64,000 nt of DNA. It comes from Pleurocapsa minor GSE-CHR-MK 17-07R. Its GTDB lineage: Bacteria > Chloroflexota > Anaerolineae > Aggregatilineales > Phototrophicaceae. The notes beneath the pieces were generated by a model. The model was not told where the DNA came from, ran no database searches, and worked only from the letters and a program-made list of their open reading frames with translations. Below are positions 5,992 through 15,058 of this stretch, piece after piece. The stretch covers positions 308,863-372,862 of the forward strand of contig JAHHHY010000008.1 of the NCBI GenBank assembly GCA_019359125.1, written 5' to 3'. Every line of letters starts with the position of its first letter. The first letter of the stretch is position 1. Made by a program: the position numbers and the translations under genes.

Positions 5992-8334
5992 TCAGCCCCC
6001 CCAGCCTTTGGTGAACACGTTTGCGCCACCCTTTTCTGATGATTTCGGAATGCGCCAGATGGTGCGGATGATGGCATCAGCGGCGATGAACATAATGATG
6101 AGCGCCTGGATGATCTTCACCAGGTCGATGGCGATATTGGCGCGCACCTGCATCAGGCCAGCGCCACCCAGCAGCGCCCCCCACAGCAGGCCCGCCGGAA
6201 TCATGTTGCGCGGGTTGCTGCGCGCCAGCAGCGCCACAGCGATGGCGTCGAAGCCGACGCCGGAGAAAAAGGCCGGCTGCACATTCAGCTGCACGGCGGT
6301 GATTTCAATCGTGCCCGCCAGGCCCGCCAGCGCGCCGCTGAGCGCGAGCGCCAGCACCATATTGCGCTTGACGTTCATGCCCGAATACTTGGCCGCGTCC
6401 GCGTTGATGCCGACTGTTTGCAGCTCAAAGCCGAGCGTGGTGCGATTCAGATACCAGTCCACCACCCACACGGCCACAATCATCAGCAGGAAGCCGATAT
6501 GCAGCGAGCCGGTCACGGTCAGCCAGCTCAGGAACAGGATGACCAGCACAGAGGTGATGCCCAGCGTGATCGGCCGGATGGCCAGACGCCAGTTTGTCGC
6601 CAGCTTTTCGCGCCGCTGATACAGCCCGTAGGCGGCCAGCGCCACGCCGATGACGATCATCAGCCACAGTGGCACCGCGTCCATGCGCGGCAGAATGGCC
6701 CCGTCGGGCACGAAGGGTGTGCGCGGGGTGCTGGCCGTCATATCGCGCAGGATGAGCGGGTCGGTGCTCTTGATCAGCCAGTCCACCAGGCGGACGGCGA
6801 TATAGTTCAGCATGATCGTCGTGATGACTTCATGCGCGCCTGTGTAGGCTTTTAGCGCACCGGGTATCGATCCCCACAGGAACCCCCCGAGGATACCAGC
6901 CGCCAGCACCAGCGGGATATGGATGATCGCAGCGGTGCCAGCCAGCGCGGGCAGGATGGCGACCGTGATAGCAAACATCGCGCCAGCATAAATCTGGCCT
7001 TCCGCGCCGATGTTGAACAGGCCGCCCTTGAACGAAAGCGCGACCGCCAGACCGGCGATGATGAAGGGCGTCGAGCGCACCAGCATCGATTCGAGGTTTT
7101 GCGGGAAGAACAGCAGCGCCTGCCCGGCGCCCAGGCGCAGGAACGCGACGCTTGGCTTGGCGCCGCTGGGGGCATCCGCGACAGGAGCTGCTTCAGCATC
7201 GACTGGCGCATCGGCTGGCGCCTCAGCCGACGGGGCGGTTTCAGCGGTCAGGCCGACGGTGTCGGTGTAGATGATGCCCGCTGTGCCGGCGTCCGGCGCA
7301 ATCACCAGGCGGTTGCCCGCACGGCGCACGATCAGGTTGTTCTGCGAGACGATGTCCAACTCCGTGGTCACAGCGGTGACGACGTCGTCGTTGGTGAACA
7401 GGTTGTTGGTGTACATCGCGCGGATGATTTCGAGCTGTTCGCTCAGCGCGGTCAGGTCGGTGATATTGGCGCGGTCGGCCAGCGTCAGCACTTCGGCGGA
7501 TGTCCGGGCGGTGTCTGCGCCTTCCGGCAGTGCGCTGATGCCCGCCAGATCAGTCGCGGCCTGGCTGTCCAGCGCGATTCCGGCTGATTCCAGCAGCGCG
7601 AGGCGTTCTTCCAGGCGCGTCAGGCGGACGACGCCATATTCCTCCACAATGGCCATGACGGCGATCTGCTCGTCACGCGTGGGGAAGTCGGCCAGCGCGG
7701 GCGCTGCGGCCAGTGCTGCGGCGACCTGCTCGTCGGTGGGGTCGCTGCCCGTGCGGAAGGCCTCGGCCAGGTCGCTGACCTCGCTGCGCGGCAGCTCAAA
7801 CAGCTCGGCCACGACCGGTGAAATCTCCAGCAGGCGCGCCTCAGTGATGGCCTGCATATCCGGGATGCTCTCGGCCAGTTCGGTCAGCGCTTCGGCTTCC
7901 AGATCGGCAAACGGCGTGACCGCAGCCGCGGCAGTGCGCGCCGTATCGACGCCGATTTCAGTCACGGTGGTCATGCCGCGCGCCAGCCCGCGCAGGTCGC
8001 GCCGGTCCAGTGGATCGCCGGTGGCGGCCAGCGCATTGGCCAGCGCCAGTGCCTGCGACAGGTCATCCTGCGAGACGACATCGTTGATGACCAGGCCGAT
8101 CGAGCCTTCCAGCAGCGAGCTGTAGGCGGTGCCGGCGATTTGCAGCCCGCGGATGACGTCACCGCGTGCGCCCGTGATAATCATGAACGGGATGGTGACG
8201 ATCAGCGCGGTGACGACCGCCAGAACCGGCACCAGCGAGGGAGAGATGCGCCCCCACAGCCGGCCGATGCCGGCTGCACGCGGGGCAGGGGTGCTGCTCT
8301 GCGGCGCAGTGGGCTGGATGGTTGCCTCAGCCAT
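5992..8334 (-). CDS. Nucleoside-type ABC transporter permease 1 (YufP/BmpB family) with a large insertion
   Basis: 780 residues, about twice the family length. Residues 33-54 form the first membrane helix and 64-80 (LQIAGTAYSSLLEGSIG) match the usual start. The family's next conserved block (FFPQNLESMLVRSTPFIIAG, then LSFKGGLFNIGAEGQ) appears only from about residue 407. Between them lies an insertion of about 320 residues, helical, rich in A, D, E and T, with no membrane segment, ending in a low-complexity A/P/E/D stretch (about 365-395). By topology it should be extracytoplasmic. The rest of the protein is a standard permease with about nine helices. The start overlaps the ATPase stop by eight bases. 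Mass and place suggest that the insert could act as a built-in substrate-capture or partner-binding domain; this is inference. Confidence 0.88.
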   Translation of the reverse strand: MAEATIQPTAPQSSTPAPRAAGIGRLWGRISPSLVPVLAVVTALIVTIPFMIITGARGDVIRGLQIAGTAYSSLLEGSIGLVINDVVSQDDLSQALALANALAATGDPLDRRDLRGLARGMTTVTEIGVDTARTAAAAVTPFADLEAEALTELAESIPDMQAITEARLLEISPVVAELFELPRSEVSDLAEAFRTGSDPTDEQVAAALAAAPALADFPTRDEQIAVMAIVEEYGVVRLTRLEERLALLESAGIALDSQAATDLAGISALPEGADTARTSAEVLTLADRANITDLTALSEQLEIIRAMYTNNLFTNDDVVTAVTTELDIVSQNNLIVRRAGNRLVIAPDAGTAGIIYTDTVGLTAETAPSAEAPADAPVDAEAAPVADAPSGAKPSVAFLRLGAGQALLFFPQNLESMLVRSTPFIIAGLAVALSFKGGLFNIGAEGQIYAGAMFAITVAILPALAGTAAIIHIPLVLAAGILGGFLWGSIPGALKAYTGAHEVITTIMLNYIAVRLVDWLIKSTDPLILRDMTASTPRTPFVPDGAILPRMDAVPLWLMIVIGVALAAYGLYQRREKLATNWRLAIRPITLGITSVLVILFLSWLTVTGSLHIGFLLMIVAVWVVDWYLNRTTLGFELQTVGINADAAKYSGMNVKRNMVLALALSGALAGLAGTIEITAVQLNVQPAFFSGVGFDAIAVALLARSNPRNMIPAGLLWGALLGGAGLMQVRANIAIDLVKIIQALIIMFIAADAIIRTIWRIPKSSEKGGANVFTKGWGG

Positions 8335-9955
8335 GCGAGACCTCCTTGGTCATTGGTGTGGCAAATTCGCGGGCATGGTCTGGCACGACACCCGCCATCA
8401 GCAGACCGACGGTGTTGCGATCGGCCTTGTCGATCGGCAGCGTGGCGATAATGTTGCCGGCGTACATCACGGCGACGGTATCGCTCAGCGACAGGATTTC
8501 ATCCAGCTCGGCGCTGACCAGCAGCACCGCTGCGCCCTGGTCGCGCATGGCGATGATCTGTTTGTGGATGTATTCAATCGAGCCCACGTCGAGGCCGCGG
8601 GTGGGCTGTGCCGCGATCAGCAGGCGCAGCGGCCGCGAAAACTCGCGCGCCACGATCACTTTCTGCTGGTTGCCGCCCGACAGCTTGCCGATTGGCGTAT
8701 ATATGCCGGGCGTGCGCACGTCATACTGCTTCACCAGATGCTCGGCGTTGGCGTCGATGGCTTTCTCGTCGCGCAGGATGCTCTTGCTGAAGGGCAGCTC
8801 GTAGTAGGTTTGCAGGACCATGTTGTCGCGCACGGCAAACGACATCACCATGCCGTTCTTCTGGCGGTCTTCCGGCACATGGCCGGTGCCCGCCTCAGTG
8901 ATATCACGCGGGGGCTTGCCGGTCACATCCTTGCCGTCGATCAGCACCTTGCCGCTGACGGGCTTGCGCAGGCCGGTGATGGCCTCCACCAGCTCGGTCT
9001 GGCCGTTGCCCTGCACGCCCGCGATGCCCAGAATTTCGCCTGCGCGCACTTGCAGGTTCAGGCTTTTGACGGCCGTCAGTCCGCGGTCGTCAGTCACCAC
9101 CAGGCTGTTGACATCCAGCACATGGTCCTTCGGGTGCGCGGGCGATTTCTCCACCTGCAGCACGACATCGCGGCCCACCATCAGCTCGGCCAGCGAATGC
9201 TCTGTGCTGGTCTTTGGGTCGGCCTCACCAACGACTTTGCCCAGCCGCAGCACCTGCACGCGGTCGCAGATTTCCAGCACTTCTTTCAGCTTGTGGCTGA
9301 TGAAGATGATGCTGGTGCCGCGGTCGATCAGCGTGCGCATGATGCCGAACAGGCCTTCGGCTTCCTGCGGCGTCAGCACCGCGGTCGGTTCGTCCAGAAT
9401 CAGGATGTCAGCGCGGCGATAGAGCGCCTTGATGATTTCCACGCGCTGCTGCACGCCCACGGGCAAATCCTGCACCAGCGCGTCGGGGTCCACTTCCAGG
9501 CCATACTGGGCCGCGATATCGAGGATACGCTTTCTGGCCGCACCGCGATTGAGGAAGATGCGTCCGCGCATGCTCTCGGTGCCCAGCATGACGTTATCGG
9601 TCACCGACAGCACGGGCACGAGCTGGAAATGCTGATGCACCATGCCGATGCCGCGTGAAATGGCGTCGTTGGGCCCGTGAATCGTCACAGGCTTGCCGTT
9701 GACGCGGATCTCGCCTTCATCCGGCTGGTACAGGCCGTAAATCATGTTCATCAGGGTCGATTTTCCAGCGCCGTTTTCGCCCAGCAGGCCCAGCACTTCG
9801 CCTTTATGCAGCTTCAGACTGATGTGGTCATTGGCCAGCACACCCGGAAATCGCTTGGTAAGTCCGCTGACTTCCAGTACCGGTATTCCGACAGGGGAAC
9901 CGGGGCCGGATGCCGATCCTCCCTGGTCGCCGCGATGCACATTGCGCTCGTCCAT
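8327..9955 (-). CDS. Nucleoside-type ABC transporter ATPase with two nucleotide-binding domains (YufO/RbsA family)
   Basis: 542 residues. I place the start at the ATG ending at 9955 (MDERNVHRG), preceded on the minus strand by AGAGG; a longer in-frame ORF to 10111 lacks homologous sequence and would run through the likely promoter. Domain 1 has Walker A GENGAGKST and Walker B ILILDEPTAVLTPQ but a reduced signature (LPVGVQQR). Domain 2 has a reduced Walker A (GVQGNGQTE) and a full signature SGGNQQK. This asymmetry is normal for sugar and nucleoside importers of this class. It is the first gene of the operon with the two permeases. A BMP-type binding lipoprotein, expected in such operons, is not encoded in this window. 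Confidence 0.92.
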   Translation of the reverse strand: MDERNVHRGDQGGSASGPGSPVGIPVLEVSGLTKRFPGVLANDHISLKLHKGEVLGLLGENGAGKSTLMNMIYGLYQPDEGEIRVNGKPVTIHGPNDAISRGIGMVHQHFQLVPVLSVTDNVMLGTESMRGRIFLNRGAARKRILDIAAQYGLEVDPDALVQDLPVGVQQRVEIIKALYRRADILILDEPTAVLTPQEAEGLFGIMRTLIDRGTSIIFISHKLKEVLEICDRVQVLRLGKVVGEADPKTSTEHSLAELMVGRDVVLQVEKSPAHPKDHVLDVNSLVVTDDRGLTAVKSLNLQVRAGEILGIAGVQGNGQTELVEAITGLRKPVSGKVLIDGKDVTGKPPRDITEAGTGHVPEDRQKNGMVMSFAVRDNMVLQTYYELPFSKSILRDEKAIDANAEHLVKQYDVRTPGIYTPIGKLSGGNQQKVIVAREFSRPLRLLIAAQPTRGLDVGSIEYIHKQIIAMRDQGAAVLLVSAELDEILSLSDTVAVMYAGNIIATLPIDKADRNTVGLLMAGVVPDHAREFATPMTKEVSHG

Positions 9956-10033
9956 CAACGCCTCTGCTATTTCGTATCCGTGCGGATAATCTGAATGAAG
10001 ACACCCAGCGCACCATATGCCACGCTGCGATGG

Positions 10034-10084
10034 TGTAATATTGTAATATGGCGAGAGTATACCGCTAGAACGCGTAAACATAAA
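10034..10084 (-). promoter_or_regulatory. Promoter of the transporter operon with a tandem 8-bp operator-like repeat
   Basis: On the minus strand TTTATG (10084-10079) and TATACT (10061-10056) are 17 bases apart. Immediately past the -10 box, at the likely transcription start, TGTAATAT is repeated twice without spacing (10034-10041 and 10042-10049, plus-strand reading). Such a repeat in this position would suit a regulator of the uptake operon. The -35 box is weak. Confidence 0.45.
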
Positions 10085-10124
10085 CTGTTTTCCCGGCAGA
10101 AATCGGGTCATGCTGACGCGTTTG

Positions 10125-10991
10125 TCAGGGTGCGCCTGAACCGGCGGTTTCCACCAGCACAGACAGGTTCAGGGTGTCCGGGTCGATATCCCGTGCGCCA
10201 GACAGCAGCAGCGTGGCGGACGCGTCGTAACTGCGGCCTGGCTCCACGATAACGGCCTCCAGCGGGACCACGACATAGCCTTCCAGCACGTCCTGTGGGC
10301 CGATCAGCATGAATACCGCGCGGGTGAGCTGAATGGGCGCGTCGGTGTCATTGGCGATGCTGGCGCGCATGCTGACCCGTGTGCCGCTGATGCTGAAGCT
10401 GGTTTCCGCCACTGTCGCCTGTGGGCGCCCCACGACCGCCGTATCCGCGCTGACGGAGCTGACCAAAACGGTATGATCTGCTGGTATTGCCCCGGCAAAT
10501 ATGGCACGATACGGGGATTGTCCGCCGGCTGGCAGATGCGTGAGCGCCGTCGTCAGCAAGACTGATGTGGTTGTGCCGCCATCCGGGCCAGACAGCACAG
10601 CCCGCAGCATGATCCGCTCTACCGCGGTGGGCAGCGGATTATGCACCAGGCCGAGGCACATCAGTCCGCCCGGCGACGGGGTGCAGACCGGGGGATCGAG
10701 GATGAGCCCGACTGGCGTCGGTGTGATTCTGTTGAAGGGACGGGTGGCACCGCTGTAGACTGTCTGTGTGGCCGTGGCAGGGCTGGCAGATGCCTCTGCG
10801 GCGCGCGTGGGGATGGCCGACAGGCCCGGAGATGGGCTGGCGCGGTCGCCTGTGTTCCCTGCTGTGAGCGTGATTTCAAGGGTCGTCTGGCTGGCGTAGG
10901 CGGCAGGCGCGGGTTCTCCTGTAAGGTCGCATCCCGCAACCCAGACGCACATGAATGCAGCCACAAGTGGCCGCCAGCCCCAGTACCCCAT
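10125..10991 (-). CDS. Secreted lipoprotein of unknown function
   Basis: 288 residues. The N terminus MGYWGWRPLVAAFMCVWVAGC is a type II signal peptide with a lipobox (VAGC, Cys at residue 21). A low-complexity A/S/P/T linker follows to about residue 85. The remainder is predicted beta-rich, with two short conserved-looking units: MCLGLVHNPLPTAVERIMLRA and a later VSMRASIANDTDAPIQLTRA, each followed by a strand pair. Such units resemble FxLYD/DUF-type immunoglobulin-like domains that describe differences between similar extracytoplasmic modules. It lies upstream of and co-directional with the nucleoside ABC operon (169-base gap), but it is too short and of the wrong type for a BMP binding protein, so a functional link is uncertain. 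Confidence 0.7.
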   Translation of the reverse strand: MGYWGWRPLVAAFMCVWVAGCDLTGEPAPAAYASQTTLEITLTAGNTGDRASPSPGLSAIPTRAAEASASPATATQTVYSGATRPFNRITPTPVGLILDPPVCTPSPGGLMCLGLVHNPLPTAVERIMLRAVLSGPDGGTTTSVLLTTALTHLPAGGQSPYRAIFAGAIPADHTVLVSSVSADTAVVGRPQATVAETSFSISGTRVSMRASIANDTDAPIQLTRAVFMLIGPQDVLEGYVVVPLEAVIVEPGRSYDASATLLLSGARDIDPDTLNLSVLVETAGSGAP

Positions 10992-11040
10992 TCGCAGGGT
11001 TTATCCCTTATTTTCCCAAAAAATTCGCCTGATATCCCAC

Positions 11041-11071
11041 AGTATAGCGCGAAAGTGAGTGCGCTTGGCAA
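11041..11071 (-). promoter_or_regulatory. Possible promoter of the lipoprotein gene
   Basis: On the minus strand TTGCCA (11071-11066) and TATACT (11046-11041) are 19 bases apart, longer than ideal. It lies about 50 bases before the lipoprotein start codon. Confidence 0.35.
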
Positions 11072-11145
11072 GTGCAAATCAGACGAATTGAACGAATTTC
11101 ATATCATCGTTAACATCTGGAATCGAATCTTAAAGGTGCGTGTGC

Positions 11146-11652
11146 GTGGATAGCAATCAGAGGGATGATCTAGCGGTGCAGGTGGGGCAGTTTCTGTTGG
11201 CGCGGGGCTGGACGATGAGCGCGGCCGAAAGCTGCACCGGGGGCCTGCTGATGGAACGGCTGACGCGCGTGCCCGGCAGCAGCGCGTATGTGATTGGCGG
11301 TATCGTGGCCTATGCCTATGAAGCGAAACAGAAGATGCTGGGCGTGCCCGCCAATATGCTGATCGAGCACGGTGCCGTCAGCGCGGAGGTGGCGCAGGCG
11401 ATGGCGCTGGGCGCGCTGGGCGCGTTCAATACGGATGTGTCTGTGGGCATCACAGGCATCGCCGGGCCGGGGGGCGGCACGCCGGAAAAGCCGGTTGGGC
11501 TGGTGTATATCTGTGCGGCCCACGCGGGCGGCCTGCTGCGCGTGGAGCGCAACGTGTTCAGCGGAAACCGCGATGAGATCCGCCATGCCAGCGCGTCACG
11601 CGGGCTGCACATGCTGATGGAGCTGGACGAGGTGTCTGGAATGGATGAATAA
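11146..11652 (+). CDS. pncC: CinA C-terminal-type nicotinamide-nucleotide amidohydrolase
   Basis: 168 residues. Both GTG 11140 and GTG 11146 are in frame; AAAGG (11132-11136) fits 11146 better. The protein is the stand-alone C-terminal domain of the CinA family, which deamidates nicotinamide mononucleotide to nicotinate mononucleotide in pyridine-nucleotide recycling. The catalytic segment SAAESCTGGLLMERLT (serine in ESCTGG), the Lys of VAYAYEAKQKMLGV, and the SVGITGIAGPGGGTPEKPVG loop are all present. It is about the usual length for a free-standing PncC. No operon partner is evident. Confidence 0.9.
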   Translation: MDSNQRDDLAVQVGQFLLARGWTMSAAESCTGGLLMERLTRVPGSSAYVIGGIVAYAYEAKQKMLGVPANMLIEHGAVSAEVAQAMALGALGAFNTDVSVGITGIAGPGGGTPEKPVGLVYICAAHAGGLLRVERNVFSGNRDEIRHASASRGLHMLMELDEVSGMDE

Positions 11653-12002
11653 CAGTTCCCTATATAGGGAAACTGGTTATTCGTGTATTGCTGTATATCC
11701 CGTTTCATGCGCCATTTCAGCGGTGCTTTCAGGGCGATGGCCATGTCGCGATGCGCCTGCAAGTGCCAGCTTGACCCCGTGCGCGCATCCGAAAAGGGCC
11801 TGCCAGAGGATGGCTGTGCCAGCCTGCGGACGTTTAGAAGCTCGCCTGTAAAATGCTGCGCATACCCTGCGCTTTACCTCCAAAACCGGACGCGCCCTTA
11901 AGGTTATGTGCGTGGGCGGTGTATAAAGGGTGATATAAACCGGAACGAATTTCCGGCGTCATATGTTCTTTTTAACTTTCGCCTTTCAACTTTTAACTTC
12001 CA
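11653..12002. other. Non-coding gap with a pyrimidine-rich tract
   Basis: There is no convincing gene. A CCCTATATAGGG palindrome (11658-11669) follows the pncC stop codon, and CCGGAA/TTCCGG (11940-11956) forms a small hairpin. At 11968-12000 the motif TTTTAACTT recurs in an imperfect direct repeat directly before the start codon of the next gene, leaving no Shine-Dalgarno sequence there. Confidence 0.4.
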
Positions 12003-12968
12003 ATGACCACACTCGCAGTGCTCTCCGACATCCATGGCAATCTGCCTGCATTACAGGCGGTGACGGCGCATCTGGCGGGGTTCTCGCCCGATGTTGTTAT
12101 CGTGGCGGGCGACATGATCAACGTCGGCCCACACTCGCAGGCCGTGCTGGAATTCATCGCGGCGCAGGGCTGGACCATGATGCGCGGCAATCACGAGTTC
12201 TACCTGCTGCATCATCGCACCCCGCGCGAGCCCGCTCACTGGCAGGGCTACACCACCCCGCGCTGGCTGCGACAATCGATCTCGCCAGACTGGCAGCGGC
12301 GGCTGGCCGTGCTGCCCGACGCGCTGACGCTGCATTTTGACGATGCGCCGCTGCTGTATATCACGCACGGCCTGCCCAACGACCCGTGGACCGGCGTGTA
12401 TCCCGATATGGCTGATGCCCTGCTGGCGGAAAAGCTGGCGGGCGTGCCCGCACCGTATATGGTGACCGCGCATATTCACCTGCCATTCGAGCGCGTCATT
12501 CCCCGGGCAGACGGGGGCACGCTGACGATCATCAACCCTGGCTCGGCCGGCCTGCCGCTGGATGGCATCGCCGCGACCGCCAGCTATGCCCTGCTGACCA
12601 GCCACGGCGACCGCTGGGAAGTCGGGCATCAGCGCATTCCTTATGATGTCGATGCGCTGCTGGCCGACTGCGAGGCATCGGACTATCTGCACTGGAATGG
12701 CGTCACCGGCCTGCTGTATATGGACGAATTCCGCACCGCCCGCATGCGCGTGTGGCCGTTTGAGCGCTGGAAAGCCGAGCAGCATCCGCATGAGCCGAAT
12801 ACGCGCGCGCTGGTGGACGAATTCCTGGCGCTGGGCGATGGCATCTTCGAGTACTACGACATCAACTACTGGATGAACCTGCCTGAGGGCGTGCGCGAAC
12901 GCTGGCCGGACGGCCCGCGCTTCAGCGTGCATCATGGGCGCGTGGTGCGCGTGCCTGCGCGTCCGTGA
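12003..12968 (+). CDS. Calcineurin-like metallophosphoesterase
   Basis: 321 residues. The dimetal phosphoesterase motifs appear in order: D-x-H in LSDIHGNLPAL (residues 8-10), GD in VIVAGDMINVG, GNHE in MMRGNHEFYL, then H in ITHGLPND and the G-H-type pair in VTAHIHLPFERV. The pattern with INPGSAGLPLDG is that of YfcE/ApaH-like serine-threonine or nucleotide phosphatases. After about residue 205 an extra domain of about 100 residues (DCEASDYLHWNGV... to the end) is not part of the core. Substrate cannot be named. The ATG at 12003 has no Shine-Dalgarno; the preceding bases are nearly all pyrimidine and A. Confidence 0.85.
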   Translation: MTTLAVLSDIHGNLPALQAVTAHLAGFSPDVVIVAGDMINVGPHSQAVLEFIAAQGWTMMRGNHEFYLLHHRTPREPAHWQGYTTPRWLRQSISPDWQRRLAVLPDALTLHFDDAPLLYITHGLPNDPWTGVYPDMADALLAEKLAGVPAPYMVTAHIHLPFERVIPRADGGTLTIINPGSAGLPLDGIAATASYALLTSHGDRWEVGHQRIPYDVDALLADCEASDYLHWNGVTGLLYMDEFRTARMRVWPFERWKAEQHPHEPNTRALVDEFLALGDGIFEYYDINYWMNLPEGVRERWPDGPRFSVHHGRVVRVPARP

Positions 12969-13067
12969 TTTCCCGCGCAAGCTGAACGGATGCTGTGAAT
13001 CGCTTGACGCGGGGGCCCAAAGTCGCCATACAATCAGGAAATACCAGACAAACAGGATGGCGTCACC

Positions 13068-14063
13068 ATGGGCAGCACACGCGCAAAACTCATCATCGGA
13101 CTCAGCCTGGCCGCCGCCGCACTCGGCGCGCTGCCATTGTCTGCCCAGCAGCCCCAGCCAGAACAGCCGCAGGCCCAGCCCCAGCAGCCCACGACGGGCG
13201 CGCCGGGCGCGGTGCTGCCGCAGCTCTATGACCGCGGGGGCAGCCTGCTCAATAACGGGGAGTATGAGCGCGCCACGCTCGATTTCAGCCTGTTTCTGCT
13301 GCTCAATCCCACCTACGCGCAGGGCTACTTTGCGCGGGCATTGACCTACCTGGGCGCAGACAATACCGACGCCGCGCTGGCCGACCTGGACACTGCCGTC
13401 CGGCTGAGCGTGCTCGACACGCCGGAATATCAGGCGAACCTGCTCTCGCTGCGCGGGCAGGTGTATCAGAATACCGGGAATGGCGAGGCCGCTGAAGCCG
13501 ATTACACGGCCGCCATCGACCTCGATCCATCGGGCGATAACTATGCCAATCGGGCGCTGTTGTATGCGGCCATGGGGCGGCTGGAAGACAGCCTGGGCGA
13601 CTTCGATATCGCCATGGAGGCGCTGCCCGATCTGCCGCTGCTGCCGCTGGCGCGCGCCAGCGTCAATGACCGGCTGGGCCGCCCTGAAGACGCCGCGGCG
13701 GACTATCTGCGCTTTGTCGGCGTGAACGAGGTCAACCGGCAGCAGGGTGGCCCGCTGGAATCGGGCACGCCACGCGTCGCGGTGCTGGAAGCGGGCAGCG
13801 TGGTCGTCTTCACCTTTGAGGGCGAACGTGGCCAGACCGCCAGCCTGATCGCGCAGGCGCGCCCCGGCGACACGGTTGATCCGCTGATCGTCGTGCTGGA
13901 TGCAGAAGGCACCCCGCTGGCGGCCAATGACGATGATGGTGAATCGCTGAACAGCCGCATTCAGGGCATCCGCCTGCCCGCAACCGGCACCTACATCGTC
14001 GTGCTCACGCATGCGCTGGGCGGGTCAGACGGGCAGGTGGCGGTGGGCGTGCTGCTCGAATAG
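13068..14063 (+). CDS. Secreted TPR protein with C-terminal PPC-like domain
   Basis: 331 residues. Residues 1-25 are a signal peptide (basic head, then GLSLAAAALGALPLSA), followed by a Q/P linker. About four TPR units span residues 45-215 (for example SLLNNGEYERATLDFSLFLL and TGNGEAAEADYTAAIDLDP). The last 90 residues (VVFTFEGERGQTASLIAQAR, then DPLIVVLDAEGTPLAANDDD and TGTYIVVLTH) match the pre-peptidase C-terminal beta domain, with its acidic D-D-D turn. A TPR scaffold outside the membrane with a PPC module probably mediates envelope protein or ligand binding. AGGA precedes the start by about ten bases. Confidence 0.82.
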   Translation: MGSTRAKLIIGLSLAAAALGALPLSAQQPQPEQPQAQPQQPTTGAPGAVLPQLYDRGGSLLNNGEYERATLDFSLFLLLNPTYAQGYFARALTYLGADNTDAALADLDTAVRLSVLDTPEYQANLLSLRGQVYQNTGNGEAAEADYTAAIDLDPSGDNYANRALLYAAMGRLEDSLGDFDIAMEALPDLPLLPLARASVNDRLGRPEDAAADYLRFVGVNEVNRQQGGPLESGTPRVAVLEAGSVVVFTFEGERGQTASLIAQARPGDTVDPLIVVLDAEGTPLAANDDDGESLNSRIQGIRLPATGTYIVVLTHALGGSDGQVAVGVLLE

Positions 14064-14070
14064 CGAGGCT

Positions 14071-14994
14071 TCAGAAGGCGGACTTCTCGAAGGCCCAGCG
14101 CAGGATGACATAATAGGCGGCCAGCCCGGCATGTTCGCCAAACTGGGCAAAGGCTTCGTCCATGCGGGCGATATCGGCGCGGCCCGTCTCGCCAAAGAAA
14201 TACTGGTTGACGGCAGCGCGCAGCGCCACATCGGCCCCGCCCAGATACAGAAATGTGCCCTGTGCGCGCGTCATCGTCCAGGCCGCGGTCCAGTGGCCGA
14301 CGCCTTTCAGGCTGACCAGCGCGTGATAGAGCGTCTCCGGCTCGGTATCACGCAGCAGCTCCAGCCCGAGCGACCCATCGGCCTCGGCGCGGGCGATTTC
14401 CAGCAGCCGGTTCATGCGGATGAAGGTTATCTTGAGCGGCGTCAGCGCCTCCACATCCAGTGAGGCCATGCGCGCCGCCCCCGGCAGCACAAAGTAATCC
14501 TCGCCGCGATAGCTCAGCCGGTCGCCATAGGTCGCGGCCAGCCAGCGTTCGGCCCGCTGCGCCGAACGCAGCGAAATCTGCTGCTCGATGATGGTCACCA
14601 TGAGCGCCTCAAACACGCTGATGCAGCGCAGCAGGCGCAGCCCCCACATCACCATGACCGTCTCGCGCAGATACGGATGCTCCTCGGCCAGAAAGTAAAA
14701 TGGCGTCAGGTCGTGCGACGGGTAGGCGATATGCCCGACTTCGCGCTGCAAAGCCTCCGGGTCTACTTCCCCGCGTGACGCCAGCAGGCGCACCAGCATA
14801 TGCGCGTCTGCCTCACCCTCGCGCACGCCCTCCAATTCGACCAGCGCCAGGGCATCGCCCACGCGCAGCAGCCGGCGATAGCGCACGATGCCATCTTCCA
14901 CGCGCGTATCGCCCGGCGCATAGTATGCCGCCGCCGCGCCAAACGTGCGCAGAAAGTCGTATGGCTGGGGCAGCGGAATGATGAAGGGGTGCAT
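14071..14994 (-). CDS. DNA-3-methyladenine glycosylase II-like protein (AlkA/HhH-GPD)
   Basis: 307 residues. The glycosylase core begins at about residue 120 (CISVFEALMVTIIEQQISLRSA). The helix-hairpin-helix is SLKGVGHWTAAW (about 228-239) and the catalytic aspartate is D255 in GGADVALRAAV, the position of Asp238 in E. coli AlkA. The N-terminal 110 residues correspond to the AlkA-type beta domain but are divergent. The enzyme would remove alkylated bases from DNA in base-excision repair. It converges with the secreted TPR gene, with seven bases between stop codons, and is not linked to ada or ogt genes here. Confidence 0.85.
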   Translation of the reverse strand: MHPFIIPLPQPYDFLRTFGAAAAYYAPGDTRVEDGIVRYRRLLRVGDALALVELEGVREGEADAHMLVRLLASRGEVDPEALQREVGHIAYPSHDLTPFYFLAEEHPYLRETVMVMWGLRLLRCISVFEALMVTIIEQQISLRSAQRAERWLAATYGDRLSYRGEDYFVLPGAARMASLDVEALTPLKITFIRMNRLLEIARAEADGSLGLELLRDTEPETLYHALVSLKGVGHWTAAWTMTRAQGTFLYLGGADVALRAAVNQYFFGETGRADIARMDEAFAQFGEHAGLAAYYVILRWAFEKSAF

Positions 14995-15058
14995 CCGGGA
15001 AGGCCTTTCAGGTATAGTTGCAGCACCTAATCATATCGCACACCTGAGGGGCTCTCCC

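Noticed and set aside
8129..9658. 509-codon rightward frame antisense to the ABC ATPase
   Set aside because: Q/H/A-rich shadow of a gene with clear nucleotide-binding motifs.
10125..10991. Lipoprotein as the missing substrate-binding protein of the nucleoside transporter
   Set aside because: It is too short, lacks the two-lobed periplasmic-binding fold pattern, and consists of linkers and beta modules.
12051..14012. 653-codon leftward open frame
   Set aside because: It would cover two well-supported rightward genes (phosphoesterase and secreted TPR protein) and has low-complexity, H/Q/R-rich sequence without motifs.
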